Positions 42,943 to 51,835 of a stretch of DNA of 64,000 nucleotides are shown one piece after another. A program made the translations under genes and the position numbers. Positions within the stretch are counted from its first letter, which is position 1. The number at the start of each line of letters is the position of its first letter. Origin of the DNA: JAWLHU01 sp041690255 (GTDB taxonomy: Bacteria; Bacillota; Sulfobacillia; Symbiobacteriales; Symbiobacteriaceae); assembly GCA_041690255.1 (NCBI GenBank), contig JAWLHU010000005.1:186001-250000 (forward strand), given 5' to 3'. The notes under the pieces are model-generated. The model was given only the letters and a program-made list of their open reading frames with translations, was not told the DNA's origin and ran no database searches.

Positions 42943-43947
42943 ATGGAACTGACCAGTTCGTTCCGACTGACCGCTGCACTTGTTGTTGCCTTCTTCGGGG
43001 CAGTGGCCCTGGGCCCCCTTGTGATTCCCATGCTCCGGCGACTGAAGGCCGGACAGATGATCCGCGAGGAGATGCACGCCAGCCACCAGGCGAAGGCGGG
43101 CACCCCGACCATGGGTGGGTTGATCTTCGCGATCCCCGCTGTCATTGCCACACTCCTCTTCGCACCACGCCAGGGGGATTCCCTGGCGCGCTTGATGATC
43201 GCCCTGGCCCTCACCGTGGGGCATGGACTGGTCGGCTTTGCGGATGACTATATTAAGGTGGTACTGAAGCGGTCGCTGGGCCTTCGTGCCCGCGAGAAGC
43301 TCCTGGCCCAGGTCGCTCTGGCGGCGATCCTCGGTTACGGCGCCGTGGAAGTGCTCGGTCTCGGGACCGATGTAACGATCCCCTACATCAACTGGTCGAT
43401 CACACTTGGCAAACCACTCTACTACGTGCTGATCCTGATCATCGTGTGGGGAACGGCCAATGCCGTCAATTTCACCGATGGGCTCGACGGCCTCCTCGGC
43501 GGCTCGGCCATTATCACCTTTGGCTTCTACGGCATCTTCGTCGCCGCGGTCCTCGGTCAGATGGAGTTGGCGGTCCTCTGCATCGCACTGGTCGGCGGGG
43601 CTTTTGGCTTCCTGCGGTACAACCGCCACCCGGCCCGCGTCTTCATGGGCGATGTCGGGTCCTTCGCCCTTGGTGGGGCGCTGGCCGCCGTCGCTGTGCT
43701 GACCAAGACCGAGTTCCTCCTGGTGATCGTGGGCGGGGTCTATGTCATTGAGACCATCTCGGTCATTCTGCAGGTCCTTTCCTTCAAACTGACCAAGAAG
43801 CGGATCTTCAAGATGGCGCCCCTGCATCATCATTTTGAGTTGCTGGGCTGGTCGGAGGCACAGGTGCTGCGCCTCTTCTGGGGCACCGGGTTGGCCTTTG
43901 CCGTCCTTGGTTGGCTCGCCCTGCCGGGGACGGTCTGGGGCCGGTAA
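42943..43947 (+). CDS. mraY: Phospho-N-acetylmuramoyl-pentapeptide transferase
   Basis: A 334-residue polytopic membrane enzyme (about ten helices) that makes lipid I. Signature loops: GTPTMGGLIF, the Asp-Asp pair in FADDYIKV, NFTDGLDGL and the C-terminal HHHFELLGWSE. Directly follows murF. Confidence 0.97.
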   Translation: MELTSSFRLTAALVVAFFGAVALGPLVIPMLRRLKAGQMIREEMHASHQAKAGTPTMGGLIFAIPAVIATLLFAPRQGDSLARLMIALALTVGHGLVGFADDYIKVVLKRSLGLRAREKLLAQVALAAILGYGAVEVLGLGTDVTIPYINWSITLGKPLYYVLILIIVWGTANAVNFTDGLDGLLGGSAIITFGFYGIFVAAVLGQMELAVLCIALVGGAFGFLRYNRHPARVFMGDVGSFALGGALAAVAVLTKTEFLLVIVGGVYVIETISVILQVLSFKLTKKRIFKMAPLHHHFELLGWSEAQVLRLFWGTGLAFAVLGWLALPGTVWGR

Positions 43948-43974
43948 GTTCTTTTCGGAGGGGGTCGGCTCTTC

Positions 43975-45063
43975 GTGCAGAGCGCACGCAGGGAACCGGA
44001 CTACACCCTCATCACAGTGGTCGCGCTTCTACTTGGCATTGGCATTGTCATGGTGTATACGTCCAGCTCCGCCGTGGCAGAGGCGGACTTTGAGAACCCG
44101 TTCTACTTCCTGCAGCGCCAGGCGATCTGGGTGCTGCTCGGTTTCGGTTCCATGATCTTCTTCGCGAACATCTCTCCGTGGCTCTGGCAGAAGTATTCGC
44201 GCGTCTTCCTACTGATCGCTGTCGTCCTGCTGGTCCTCGTGATCATCCCGGGTATCGGCACCTATCGACTGGGTGCCCGTCGCTGGCTCTTCGGCTTCCA
44301 GCCATCGGAGGCCGCCAAGTTCGCCTTTATCATGTGGCTGTCGAACTATATTGCAAAATACGGCCAGGAGATCGAGGACTTCAGGCGGGGGCTGATGCCG
44401 CCGCTCCTGGTCCTGGGGCTGCTCTTTGGGCTGATCATGCTGGAGCCCGATCTCGGGACCTCGCTCTCCCTCGCCGGTACGGGGGCCCTTATGCTCTTCG
44501 CTTCCGGTGCCCAGTTGAGTCACCTGGGAGCGCTTGGCGTGGTGGGCGCGATCGGCGTCTTCTTCCTCGCCAAGATTGACCCCGAGCGCTGGAGCCGGAT
44601 CACCACCTTCCTCGATCCGTGGAAGGACCCAGTCGACTCGGGCTACCAGATCATTCAGGCGCTGCTCGCCTTCGGCTCCGGCGGACTCTTCGGCGTCGGG
44701 CTGGGCGCCAGCCGGCAGAAGTATTTCTACCTGCCCGAACGGCACACGGACATGATCTACGCTGTTCTCGGTGAGGAGCTGGGCTTCATTGGGGCGGTCA
44801 CCGTCCTGCTTCTCTTCTTCGCCTTCGCCTGGCGGGGCTACCGGATCGCCATTCAGGCACCGGACCGGTTCACCAGCCTGCTCGCCGCCGGCGTGACAAG
44901 CCTGATCACCCTGCAGGCGGCCATGAATATCGCCGTTGTCACCGCATCGATCCCATCGACCGGCATTCCGCTCCCCTTCCTGAGCTACGGCGGCTCGTCG
45001 CTGCTGATCACACTCTCCGGGGTCGGGATCCTGGTCGGTGTCTCCCGCTACTGCAGAAACTGA
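43975..45063 (+). CDS. SEDS peptidoglycan polymerase FtsW/SpoVE
   Basis: A 362-residue SEDS protein with about ten helices that polymerises lipid II with the class B PBP. Key segments: GIGTYRLGARRWL, FQPSEAAKF, MLEPDLGTSL, and the C-terminal TGIPLPFLSYGGSSL. Position in the cluster suits FtsW (division) or its sporulation paralogue SpoVE; they cannot be separated by sequence alone. murD, which normally lies between mraY and this gene, is missing. Confidence 0.93.
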   Translation: MQSARREPDYTLITVVALLLGIGIVMVYTSSSAVAEADFENPFYFLQRQAIWVLLGFGSMIFFANISPWLWQKYSRVFLLIAVVLLVLVIIPGIGTYRLGARRWLFGFQPSEAAKFAFIMWLSNYIAKYGQEIEDFRRGLMPPLLVLGLLFGLIMLEPDLGTSLSLAGTGALMLFASGAQLSHLGALGVVGAIGVFFLAKIDPERWSRITTFLDPWKDPVDSGYQIIQALLAFGSGGLFGVGLGASRQKYFYLPERHTDMIYAVLGEELGFIGAVTVLLLFFAFAWRGYRIAIQAPDRFTSLLAAGVTSLITLQAAMNIAVVTASIPSTGIPLPFLSYGGSSLLITLSGVGILVGVSRYCRN

Positions 45064-45099
45064 CCTGATCGAATCCTCCTTGTGGAAGGGGACCCGCCC

Positions 45100-46200
45100 A
45101 TGCGCTATCTGATTACCGGTGGCGGTACCGGAGGGCATATCTACCCGGCCCTCTCGATCGCTGCCGAACTGAAGGCCCAGGACCCGGAAGCGGAACTGCT
45201 CTATGTGGGGACCAGCACCGGCCGCGAGGCAAAGGTGGTGCCGGACTCGGGCGTGCCCTTTGCCGTGATCGAGAGCGGTGGGGTGATCAACCTGGGGCTT
45301 GTCGACAAGCTTAAGGGCGGCTTCCGAGCCATGAAGGGCGTCGGGGAGGCTTACGGCCATATCCGCCGGTTCAAGCCCGACGTCGTGATCGGCACCGGGG
45401 GCTTCGTCTCGGGCCCGGTCCTCCTGGCGGCCCGGCTCGCGGGAAGGCCGGTGGTGATCCAGGAGCAGAACGCCTTTCCAGGCGTCACCAACCGCCTCGC
45501 CGCCCGCTGGGCGAAGGCGGTCTTTGTGCCCTACGAGGAGGCCCGCCCGCACTTTCCGTCGGGCACCCGCCTGGTCCTGCTGGGCAACCCGGTCCGACCC
45601 GAGGTGGGCCAGGCGTCTCGTGAAGCCGGGAGGCAGGCGCTGGGGATTGGGGAGACCGACACGGTCCTGGTGATCATGGGTGGCAGCGGCGGCGCCCGCG
45701 ATTTCAACGAGGTCGCTGTCCAGGCGGTGCAGAGGCTGGACGAGCCGGGGCTGCGGGTGGTTCACCTCACCGGGGAACGCTACTACGAGGATGTGACCCG
45801 GCGGTACGGGAGTACGGCGCCTCACGTCACCGTCATTCCGTATGCGCATAACATGCCAGAGATCTATGCCGCTGCCGATGCCGGCCTCTTCCGCTCCGGC
45901 GCCCTCACGCTCGCCGAGGTCCAGATCCGCCGGCTGCCGAGTGTGCTGATCCCCAGCCCGAATGTGACCCATGACCATCAGGAGTGGAATGCCCGGACGC
46001 TGGAGAAGCGAGGGGCCGCCCTGGTGGTTCGCGAGAAGGGGATCACCCCGGAGCGGCTCGCCGAGGCGCTCACCCAGATCCTGCGGGACCAGCCGAAGCG
46101 CCGCCAGATGGCCGAAGCGCTCTCCCGCCTGGCCCAGCCGGATGCCGGCGCCCGCATTGCGGCGGAGATCATCGCCATCGCACAGGTGGGCCGTCGGTAG
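45100..46200 (+). CDS. murG: UDP-GlcNAc:undecaprenyl-PP-MurNAc-pentapeptide transferase
   Basis: A 366-residue GT28 enzyme that makes lipid II. N-terminal glycine-rich loop GGGTGGHIYPAL; MGGSGGARDFNE; acceptor/UDP loop RSGALTLAEV and HDHQEWNA. ATG 45100 has GGAAGGGGA six bases upstream; the frame is open to 45082. Confidence 0.95.
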   Translation: MRYLITGGGTGGHIYPALSIAAELKAQDPEAELLYVGTSTGREAKVVPDSGVPFAVIESGGVINLGLVDKLKGGFRAMKGVGEAYGHIRRFKPDVVIGTGGFVSGPVLLAARLAGRPVVIQEQNAFPGVTNRLAARWAKAVFVPYEEARPHFPSGTRLVLLGNPVRPEVGQASREAGRQALGIGETDTVLVIMGGSGGARDFNEVAVQAVQRLDEPGLRVVHLTGERYYEDVTRRYGSTAPHVTVIPYAHNMPEIYAAADAGLFRSGALTLAEVQIRRLPSVLIPSPNVTHDHQEWNARTLEKRGAALVVREKGITPERLAEALTQILRDQPKRRQMAEALSRLAQPDAGARIAAEIIAIAQVGRR

Positions 46201-46233
46201 GATCACACCAACCTGCCCAAAGGGGGCGTTACT

Positions 46234-47160
46234 ATGTCACCCATCGAACCAGAACTGCGTAGCATAATCCGCGACCCGGGCCGCATCCGTCGTGACGAGC
46301 CCCTGAAGCGCCATACCACCTTCCGCATTGGCGGCCCCGCCGACTACCTGATCGACGTGGCCGACCGCCAGGAGCTGTCGGGCATCCTCGCCCTGGCCAA
46401 ACGGGAGGGGCTTCCCGTTCAGATCCTGGGGAACGGCAGCAACCTGCTGGTCTCTGACAGCGGGGTGCGCGGCGTCGTCCTGATCCTGGATGGTGAGTTC
46501 AACCAGTTCACCGTTGAAGAGACCACGGTGAGAGCCGGTGGTGGGTACAATCTGCCGAAGCTGGCCACCCGGGTGATGAAGATGGGTCTGGGCGGCATCG
46601 AGTTTGCCTGCGCCATTCCCGGCACGGTGGGGGCCGGGCTCGTGATCAACGCCGGGGCCCACGGCGGCGATCTGTCGCAGGTGGTAACCGAAGCGACCGT
46701 GGTCTGGGATGACGGGCGTGAGGAGCGGCTCAGCCCCGGGCAGATCGGCTTCGGCTATCGCACCTCGAAGCTGCAGGGCAGCTTTGCCATTGTGGTGGAG
46801 GTCGTCATGGCGCTGCATTACCGGGAGACCGGCGAGATGCAGCAGGCGATGCAGCACCATCTGGAGCGGCGGCGCGCGACCCAGCCCCTTAATCTGCCGA
46901 ACGCCGGCTCGATCTTCATGAACCCTCCTGGCGACTATGCCGGTCGGTTGATCGAGCAGGCGGGCCTCAAGGGGCTGCGGGAGGGCGACGCTCAGGTCTC
47001 CGACAAGCACGCCAACTTCATTGTCAACCTTGGCAACGCGACCGCCAGGGATGTGCTTACCTTGATGGACCGGGTTCGCAGTTCGGTAGAAGAGCGGTTC
47101 GGAGTCCGGCTGCAGGCCGAGGTGAAGATCTGGGGGGAGAACCCCTGGTTCCGGCCCTAA
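46234..47160 (+). CDS. murB: UDP-N-acetylenolpyruvoylglucosamine reductase
   Basis: A 308-residue flavoenzyme. FAD-binding segment LGNGSNLLVSDSG, the type II catalytic region NAGSIFMNPPGDYAGRLIEQ with the active Ser, and the C-terminal Glu in LQAEVKIWGEN. It follows murG by 33 bases; murC, commonly between them or fused, is absent. Confidence 0.95.
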   Translation: MSPIEPELRSIIRDPGRIRRDEPLKRHTTFRIGGPADYLIDVADRQELSGILALAKREGLPVQILGNGSNLLVSDSGVRGVVLILDGEFNQFTVEETTVRAGGGYNLPKLATRVMKMGLGGIEFACAIPGTVGAGLVINAGAHGGDLSQVVTEATVVWDDGREERLSPGQIGFGYRTSKLQGSFAIVVEVVMALHYRETGEMQQAMQHHLERRRATQPLNLPNAGSIFMNPPGDYAGRLIEQAGLKGLREGDAQVSDKHANFIVNLGNATARDVLTLMDRVRSSVEERFGVRLQAEVKIWGENPWFRP

Positions 47161-47216
47161 TCCGTGCATGGGCCTCCACGGCCAGGTCGCTCCAGCCGCG
47201 GGAGGTCACGTGGATC

Positions 47217-48491
47217 GTGAAACAGCATGAGCGCTACGTGGTGGCCGGCGGGTGCCGGCTCCAGGGGCAGGTGGCGATCAGCGGTGCCAAGAACGCCGCC
47301 CTGCCGATCCTGGCGGCGGCGCTCCTGACCCCCTGCGAATCGGTGATCCATAACGCACCCGTGATTCGTGATGTCACGGTGATGATTGAGATTCTGCGCA
47401 AGCTCGGCGCCAGGGTCGAGGTGGGGCAGGCGGGCCCCTCCGGCCACACGCTCCGTGTGGCGGCCGATGGGCTGAGCAGCCCCGAGGTAGGCGCTGACTT
47501 CACCCGGGAGATGCGCTCATCGATCTTCCTCATGGGGCCGCTTCTCGCTCGGATTGGCAAGATCCGCATCTCCCACCCGGGAGGCTGTGCCATTGGCCCT
47601 CGCCCGATCGACTTCCACCTGCGCGGGCTCGAGATGCTCGGCGCCCGCATTGAGGAGCGGTTTGGGTACATTGAGGCGACCGTGCCGAAGCGGTTGAAGG
47701 GCACCGAGATCTACCTCGACTTCCCCTCAGTCGGGGCCACAGAAAACCTGATGATGGCCGCAGTGCTGGCCGAGGGGACCACGGTGATCCGCAACGCCGC
47801 ACGGGAGCCTGAGATTGTCGATCTGCAGAACTTCCTCAACAAGATGGGCGCCATGGTGCGAGGCGCCGGGCTCGATGTGATCCGCATTGAGGGGGTCAGG
47901 AAGCTCGGGCCGGTCGAGCACACGGTGATCCCGGACCGGATCGAAGCGGGGACCTTCCTGGCCGGCGCCGCCGTGACCGGTGGGGAGGTAACGGTTCGTG
48001 GTGTGATCTGCGAGCATCTGGAGGCCGTCTCGGCCAAACTCCGGGAGATGGGCACACAGATCACCGAGGGCGATGACTGGGTCACCGCCAGAGGCCCTGT
48101 CCGCCTGCGGGCGACCGATCTGAAGACGCTTCCCTACCCCGGTTTTCCGACCGACATGCAGCCCCAGATGATGGCCTGCATGGCCATAGCGGATGGGACG
48201 AGCATCGTCACGGAGACGATTTTTGAGAATCGCTTCAAAGTGGCGGATGAGTTGCGCCGCCTCGGGGCAAATATCAAAACCGAGGGACGTACTGCGGTGG
48301 TCCAGGGTGTTCGCCAGATGTCTGGTGCCGTGGTGGAGTGCCCGGCTCTTCGGGAAGGGATGGCACTGATCCTTGCAGGCCTTGCGGCAGAAGGGGAGAC
48401 GACCATCGAACAGATCTTTCATATCGATCGCGGCTACCAGAGCCTGGAGGCCAAACTCCAGGGACTCGGGGCCAGGATCGAGCGGGCGTGA
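47217..48491 (+). CDS. murA: UDP-GlcNAc 1-carboxyvinyltransferase
   Basis: A 424-residue EPSP-fold enzyme that starts peptidoglycan synthesis. The catalytic loop HPGGCAIGPRP has Cys124 (equivalent to Cys115, the fosfomycin target), so the enzyme should be fosfomycin-sensitive at this residue. GTG 47217 with GGGAGGT about ten bases upstream. A terminator-like hairpin follows. Confidence 0.95.
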   Translation: MKQHERYVVAGGCRLQGQVAISGAKNAALPILAAALLTPCESVIHNAPVIRDVTVMIEILRKLGARVEVGQAGPSGHTLRVAADGLSSPEVGADFTREMRSSIFLMGPLLARIGKIRISHPGGCAIGPRPIDFHLRGLEMLGARIEERFGYIEATVPKRLKGTEIYLDFPSVGATENLMMAAVLAEGTTVIRNAAREPEIVDLQNFLNKMGAMVRGAGLDVIRIEGVRKLGPVEHTVIPDRIEAGTFLAGAAVTGGEVTVRGVICEHLEAVSAKLREMGTQITEGDDWVTARGPVRLRATDLKTLPYPGFPTDMQPQMMACMAIADGTSIVTETIFENRFKVADELRRLGANIKTEGRTAVVQGVRQMSGAVVECPALREGMALILAGLAAEGETTIEQIFHIDRGYQSLEAKLQGLGARIERA

Positions 48492-48513
48492 CTCCAGGAG
48501 CAACGGAGCGCTG

Positions 48514-48537
48514 GAGGACCGGGTTAGCCCGGTCCTC
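48514..48537 (+). terminator. Terminator-like hairpin after murA
   Basis: A 10-bp stem GAGGACCGGG (48514-48523) / CCCGGTCCTC (48528-48537) with 4-base loop; T-rich tail comes seven bases later (GTTTT), so termination may be partial. Confidence 0.65.
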
Positions 48538-48554
48538 ACCCGTTTTCGGGGGCG

Positions 48555-48707
48555 ATGGACAGGCCGGGGGACCTGGCCCTCCGCCCTTCCCGCGATATGG
48601 GTCCGCATCTCCCAGAAGAAGGAGATTCGGTCTTGGGCACGAATCACTACTGGTCAGAGAAGGCAGAGTTGGCGCCAGATCAACGGGTTGAAGAACACAC
48701 GAGGTGA
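48555..48707 (+). CDS. Possible small ORF (50 aa) between murA and the lipid kinase
   Basis: ATG 48555 reads 50 residues (MDRPGDLALRPSRDMGPHLP...), ending at the Shine-Dalgarno of the next gene; a second ATG is at 48597. Acidic/charged, no family recognised, no convincing ribosome binding site. It may be a chance frame. Confidence 0.2.
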   Translation: MDRPGDLALRPSRDMGPHLPEEGDSVLGTNHYWSEKAELAPDQRVEEHTR

Positions 48708-48712
48708 AATGA

Positions 48713-49603
48713 TTGCCGCGCGTCTGTTTTATCGTCAATCCTACGGCCGGCCATGGCCGGGCCCTGAAGACCTGGAAGCGGATTGAGCCCCTGGCGGCGA
48801 CGATGGGCGAGTATATGGTACAGTTCACGGAGCGGCCCCGGCATGGTGAGGAGCTGGCCAGAAAGGCCGCCATTGAGGGCTATGATCGGGTGGCGGCGCT
48901 CGGGGGCGACGGGACCCTCAACGAGGTCGGAAACGGGCTCATGGGTACCGGAGCAGCCCTGGCGGTTGTACCGACCGGTACCGGCAACGACTGGGTGCGA
49001 TCGGTCGGGATCCCCCGTGATCCGGAAGCGGCGACCCGCATCGTCTTTGAGGGGCGGCTCGCCAAGATGGACGTTGGACTCGCACACGGGTACCGGCATT
49101 TCTTCAACATCGCCGGCATCGGCTTCGATGCCGAGGTCTCCCGCCAGGTGAACGACTACGGCCCCTTCATGAAGGCGATCGGCGGGACGCTTCCCTCCCT
49201 GATGGGCATAGTGGGAACCCTCTTCCGCTTTCCCGGGGCGCCTGTTCGTTTCGATCTGGATGGCCAGTCCTTTGAGCGCAGACGTCTTCTGCTCATGGCG
49301 GTCGGCATCGCCCGGTTCTATGGCGGCGGCATGAAGATCCTACCCGACGCACAGATCGATGACCAGCTCTTCGATATCGCCTGGGGCGAGGATCTCGGCC
49401 GGATGGAACTGATCAATCTGGTCGGCAAGATCTACGCCGGTGAGCATGTGGGGCATCCGAAGGTGACCATCGTCCGCGGCCGTCATTTGACCGCCACCTC
49501 AACGCAGCGAGTCGCCTTCCATCTGGATGGGGATGTCGCCGGCGACCTGCCTGTCACCTTTGAACTCCTGCCCCACGCACTGGATGTCGTCCTGCCACAG
49601 TAA
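48713..49603 (+). CDS. Diacylglycerol/lipid kinase (DgkB/YegS family)
   Basis: A 296-residue lipid kinase. Catalytic glycine loop ALGGDGTLNEVGNG and VPTGTGNDWVRS, with the C-terminal GDVAGDLPVTF. Such kinases phosphorylate diacylglycerol released by teichoic acid or membrane-glycan synthesis. TTG 48713 follows GAGGTGAAA. It sits inside the dcw cluster between murA and divIB, an unusual place. Confidence 0.88.
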   Translation: MPRVCFIVNPTAGHGRALKTWKRIEPLAATMGEYMVQFTERPRHGEELARKAAIEGYDRVAALGGDGTLNEVGNGLMGTGAALAVVPTGTGNDWVRSVGIPRDPEAATRIVFEGRLAKMDVGLAHGYRHFFNIAGIGFDAEVSRQVNDYGPFMKAIGGTLPSLMGIVGTLFRFPGAPVRFDLDGQSFERRRLLLMAVGIARFYGGGMKILPDAQIDDQLFDIAWGEDLGRMELINLVGKIYAGEHVGHPKVTIVRGRHLTATSTQRVAFHLDGDVAGDLPVTFELLPHALDVVLPQ

Positions 49604-49649
49604 TCGACCCGCTGGCAAAAAGTATCGGGAGCGGTGGGCAGCGACGCCC

Positions 49650-49678
49650 CTGTCACCCTGTCATTATACCTGTATAAT
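49650..49678 (+). promoter_or_regulatory. SigA-type promoter of divIB and downstream genes
   Basis: CTGTCA (49650-49655), 17-bp spacer, perfect TATAAT (49673-49678), 46 bases before divIB. Marks a new transcription unit divIB-DUF881-sbp. Confidence 0.7.
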
Positions 49679-49723
49679 ATCTAGTAGAGCCTGTTCGGCC
49701 GTGACCGTTTGGAGGATGAGAGC

Positions 49724-50491
49724 GTGGAGAAGCTGGAGGTAGAGCGGGCGGAAGGGGAAGAGGAGCGGCGCAGCAAGGTCGGGTTCTGGCTGGCTCTGCT
49801 CCTCATGCTTGCCGTCTGCCTCTTTGCGATCTGGCGCTCTGCCCTCTTCCGGCTGGAGCGGGTTCAGATCACGGGGAATGACCGGCTCAGCCAGAGCGAT
49901 ATCATGGAGATTACCGGTCTGGCTCCGGGTCAACTGCGCTGGGAGGTGCCGGCTGAACGGGTAAAGGAGCGCCTGGAGGCGGAGCCCTGGGTGCGGAGCG
50001 CCGGGGTCAGGTGGAAGGGGAACCGCCTGCTGATCGACCTGACCGAGCGTCAGCCGGTGGGGCTTCTCCAGTATAAGGGGCAGTTCTACCTGGTGCTCGA
50101 TGAGCAAGGGTATATTCTGGGGCAGCAGAGGCTCGATTCCGCCAAACCGATGCCGGTCCTGACCGGGTTGGATGTCAGCCGAGCCCTGCGCGGTCAACAA
50201 CTGTCCCACGCGGGGCTGCTGGATGCGCTCGCACTGCTGGCATGGACCGCGGAGCCGCTGCGCTCCGAGATTTCCGAGGTGAATATCCGTGAGGACGGGT
50301 ATATCCGCGTGTTCATGGTTGGCGGTACGACCGTCGATTGGGGACAGTTCCCTGAGAAGCGGGACGAGCATATTCGGACCCAGATCTCTCTGTTTGCCGA
50401 CTACTGGGAGGATATCCCCCGCAGCAAGCGGCCCGCCTGTCAGGTCGATCTCCGGATCAGTGGAAAGGTTCACGGGTTAGGCTGCCAGTAA
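49724..50491 (+). CDS. divIB: Cell division protein DivIB/FtsQ
   Basis: A 255-residue bitopic divisome protein: charged cytoplasmic N-terminus, one membrane helix (about 24-43, FWLALLLMLAVCLFAIWRSA), then a POTRA domain (FRLERVQITGNDRLSQSDIM) and beta domain. GTG 49724 is chosen because GGAGG is eight bases upstream; TTG 49709 would overlap it. Confidence 0.9.
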   Translation: MEKLEVERAEGEEERRSKVGFWLALLLMLAVCLFAIWRSALFRLERVQITGNDRLSQSDIMEITGLAPGQLRWEVPAERVKERLEAEPWVRSAGVRWKGNRLLIDLTERQPVGLLQYKGQFYLVLDEQGYILGQQRLDSAKPMPVLTGLDVSRALRGQQLSHAGLLDALALLAWTAEPLRSEISEVNIREDGYIRVFMVGGTTVDWGQFPEKRDEHIRTQISLFADYWEDIPRSKRPACQVDLRISGKVHGLGCQ

Positions 50492-50516
50492 GGGCATCCG
50501 AGAGTAGGGAGGACCT

Positions 50517-51245
50517 ATGGAGAAGCGTTTGCGTCATCTGCCGTGGGCCGTTGCACTCGTCTGCGTGGTCCTCGGCTATATGTTGTCTATGCAGTTCAAG
50601 GTGCAGAAGCAGGTGGTCCTCTCGGACCTGTCCCGGCTGCAGCGCCAGGAAGAACTGGCCAGTCAGCTGGAGGAGGCAGAGAAGGAGCGCGACGACCTGA
50701 TGGCTGAACTGAGTGATCTGCGGTCCCAACTGCTGAACACGGCCAAGGCGCAGGCTGAGTACCAGGCCCTGGCCGGGCAGTTGGAGCAGGCCCAGATTCA
50801 TGCCGGGCTTCTGCCGATGACGGGTCCCGGCGTGATTGTGACCATGGATGATTCGAGCCGGCCGGTTACCCCGGGTGAGAATCCGAACAACTTCATCATT
50901 CACGATGAAGACATCCTGCGCGTGATCAACGAGCTGCTGGCGGCTCGTGCCGAAGCGATCGCCATCAACGGTCAGCGGCTGGTGGGACGGACTGAGATCC
51001 GCTGCACCGGGCCGGTGATCACGATTAATGGCGTGCGCACCGCTCCGCCGCTCCTGATCACCGCCATCGGCAACCCGACCGAGCTGGAGGCGGCGCTGAC
51101 CATGCGCGGGGGCATTGCCGACGCCGTAAAGGTCTGGGGCATTCTGGTCTCGGTGAAGAAGGAACCCCAGGTGACGGTCCCCGCCTACCAGAGTTCCCTG
51201 CGCCTGCAATATGCGGTCCCAGCCCAGCAGGAGGCGAAGCCCTGA
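50517..51245 (+). CDS. DUF881 family division-associated protein (YlxW-like)
   Basis: A 242-residue membrane-anchored protein: one N-terminal helix (WAVALVCVVLGYMLSMQF), a coiled coil of about 60 residues, and the DUF881 domain (GPGVIVTMDDSS, IIHDEDILRVINELLAARAEAIAING). DUF881 genes occur next to sbp and ftsA/ftsZ in Firmicutes and Actinobacteria. Molecular role unknown. Overlaps the sbp start (TGATG). Confidence 0.88.
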   Translation: MEKRLRHLPWAVALVCVVLGYMLSMQFKVQKQVVLSDLSRLQRQEELASQLEEAEKERDDLMAELSDLRSQLLNTAKAQAEYQALAGQLEQAQIHAGLLPMTGPGVIVTMDDSSRPVTPGENPNNFIIHDEDILRVINELLAARAEAIAINGQRLVGRTEIRCTGPVITINGVRTAPPLLITAIGNPTELEAALTMRGGIADAVKVWGILVSVKKEPQVTVPAYQSSLRLQYAVPAQQEAKP

Positions 51246-51637
51246 TGTGGATCATTCTCGTTGGCTTCATCATTGGCATTGTGGCAGGCGTCCTCTCTCC
51301 GTTTACCCTCCCCATCTTCTATGCCCGGTACCTCTCCATTGCGGTCCTGGCCGCATTGGATACCGCCTTTGGCGGTCTGCGCGCTTCCCTGGAGGGGACC
51401 TATGATAACGGCGTCTTCATGACCGGCTTCTTCACCAACGCACTTCTGGCCGCCGGCCTGGTCTATCTTGGCGATCGGATCGGGGTAGACAACCTCTACC
51501 TGGCCGGTGTCGCGGCCATGGGCATCCGCATGTTCCAGAACCTTGGCATTATCCGGAGGGCGCTCTTTACCCAGTGGGGCCTGCTGAAGAAGAAGCAGTC
51601 TCCCGTACAACACTCGGACGCGGCCATGCACGATTAG
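51245..51637 (+). CDS. sbp: Small basic protein (DUF1290, Sbp-like)
   Basis: A 130-residue membrane protein with three helices, beginning WIILVGFIIGIVAGVL and containing ARYLSIAVLAALDTAFGGLRA, diagnostic of the Sbp family between DUF881 genes and ftsA. Role unknown, in the division cluster. A strong terminator follows. Confidence 0.9.
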   Translation: MWIILVGFIIGIVAGVLSPFTLPIFYARYLSIAVLAALDTAFGGLRASLEGTYDNGVFMTGFFTNALLAAGLVYLGDRIGVDNLYLAGVAAMGIRMFQNLGIIRRALFTQWGLLKKKQSPVQHSDAAMHD

Positions 51638-51643
51638 TCCCCC

Positions 51644-51690
51644 AAAGGCTGTCCCCGGAGTCATCATGGATGACGAGGGACAGCCTTTTT
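51644..51690 (+). terminator. Intrinsic terminator after sbp
   Basis: A 12-bp stem AAAGGCTGTCCC (51644-51655) / GGGACAGCCTTT (51677-51688) with a 21-base loop and T-run to 51690. Confidence 0.85.
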
Positions 51691-51835
51691 CTGCTCCGCT
51701 CCGGTAGATCAGGAGACTCCCAAGATTTATGGGACCCTCCAATTTCAGGAGCAGGATTCGTCTGCCCTGCGTTGAATCACTTACCGAGTGCAATCCGACT
51801 CACGTGGGGATTGCAGCATCAAGGGGGCCGATTCT

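Noticed and set aside
44209..46206. A 665-codon minus-strand frame
   Set aside because: Shadow of ftsW/murG, low-complexity, no start or ribosome site of note.
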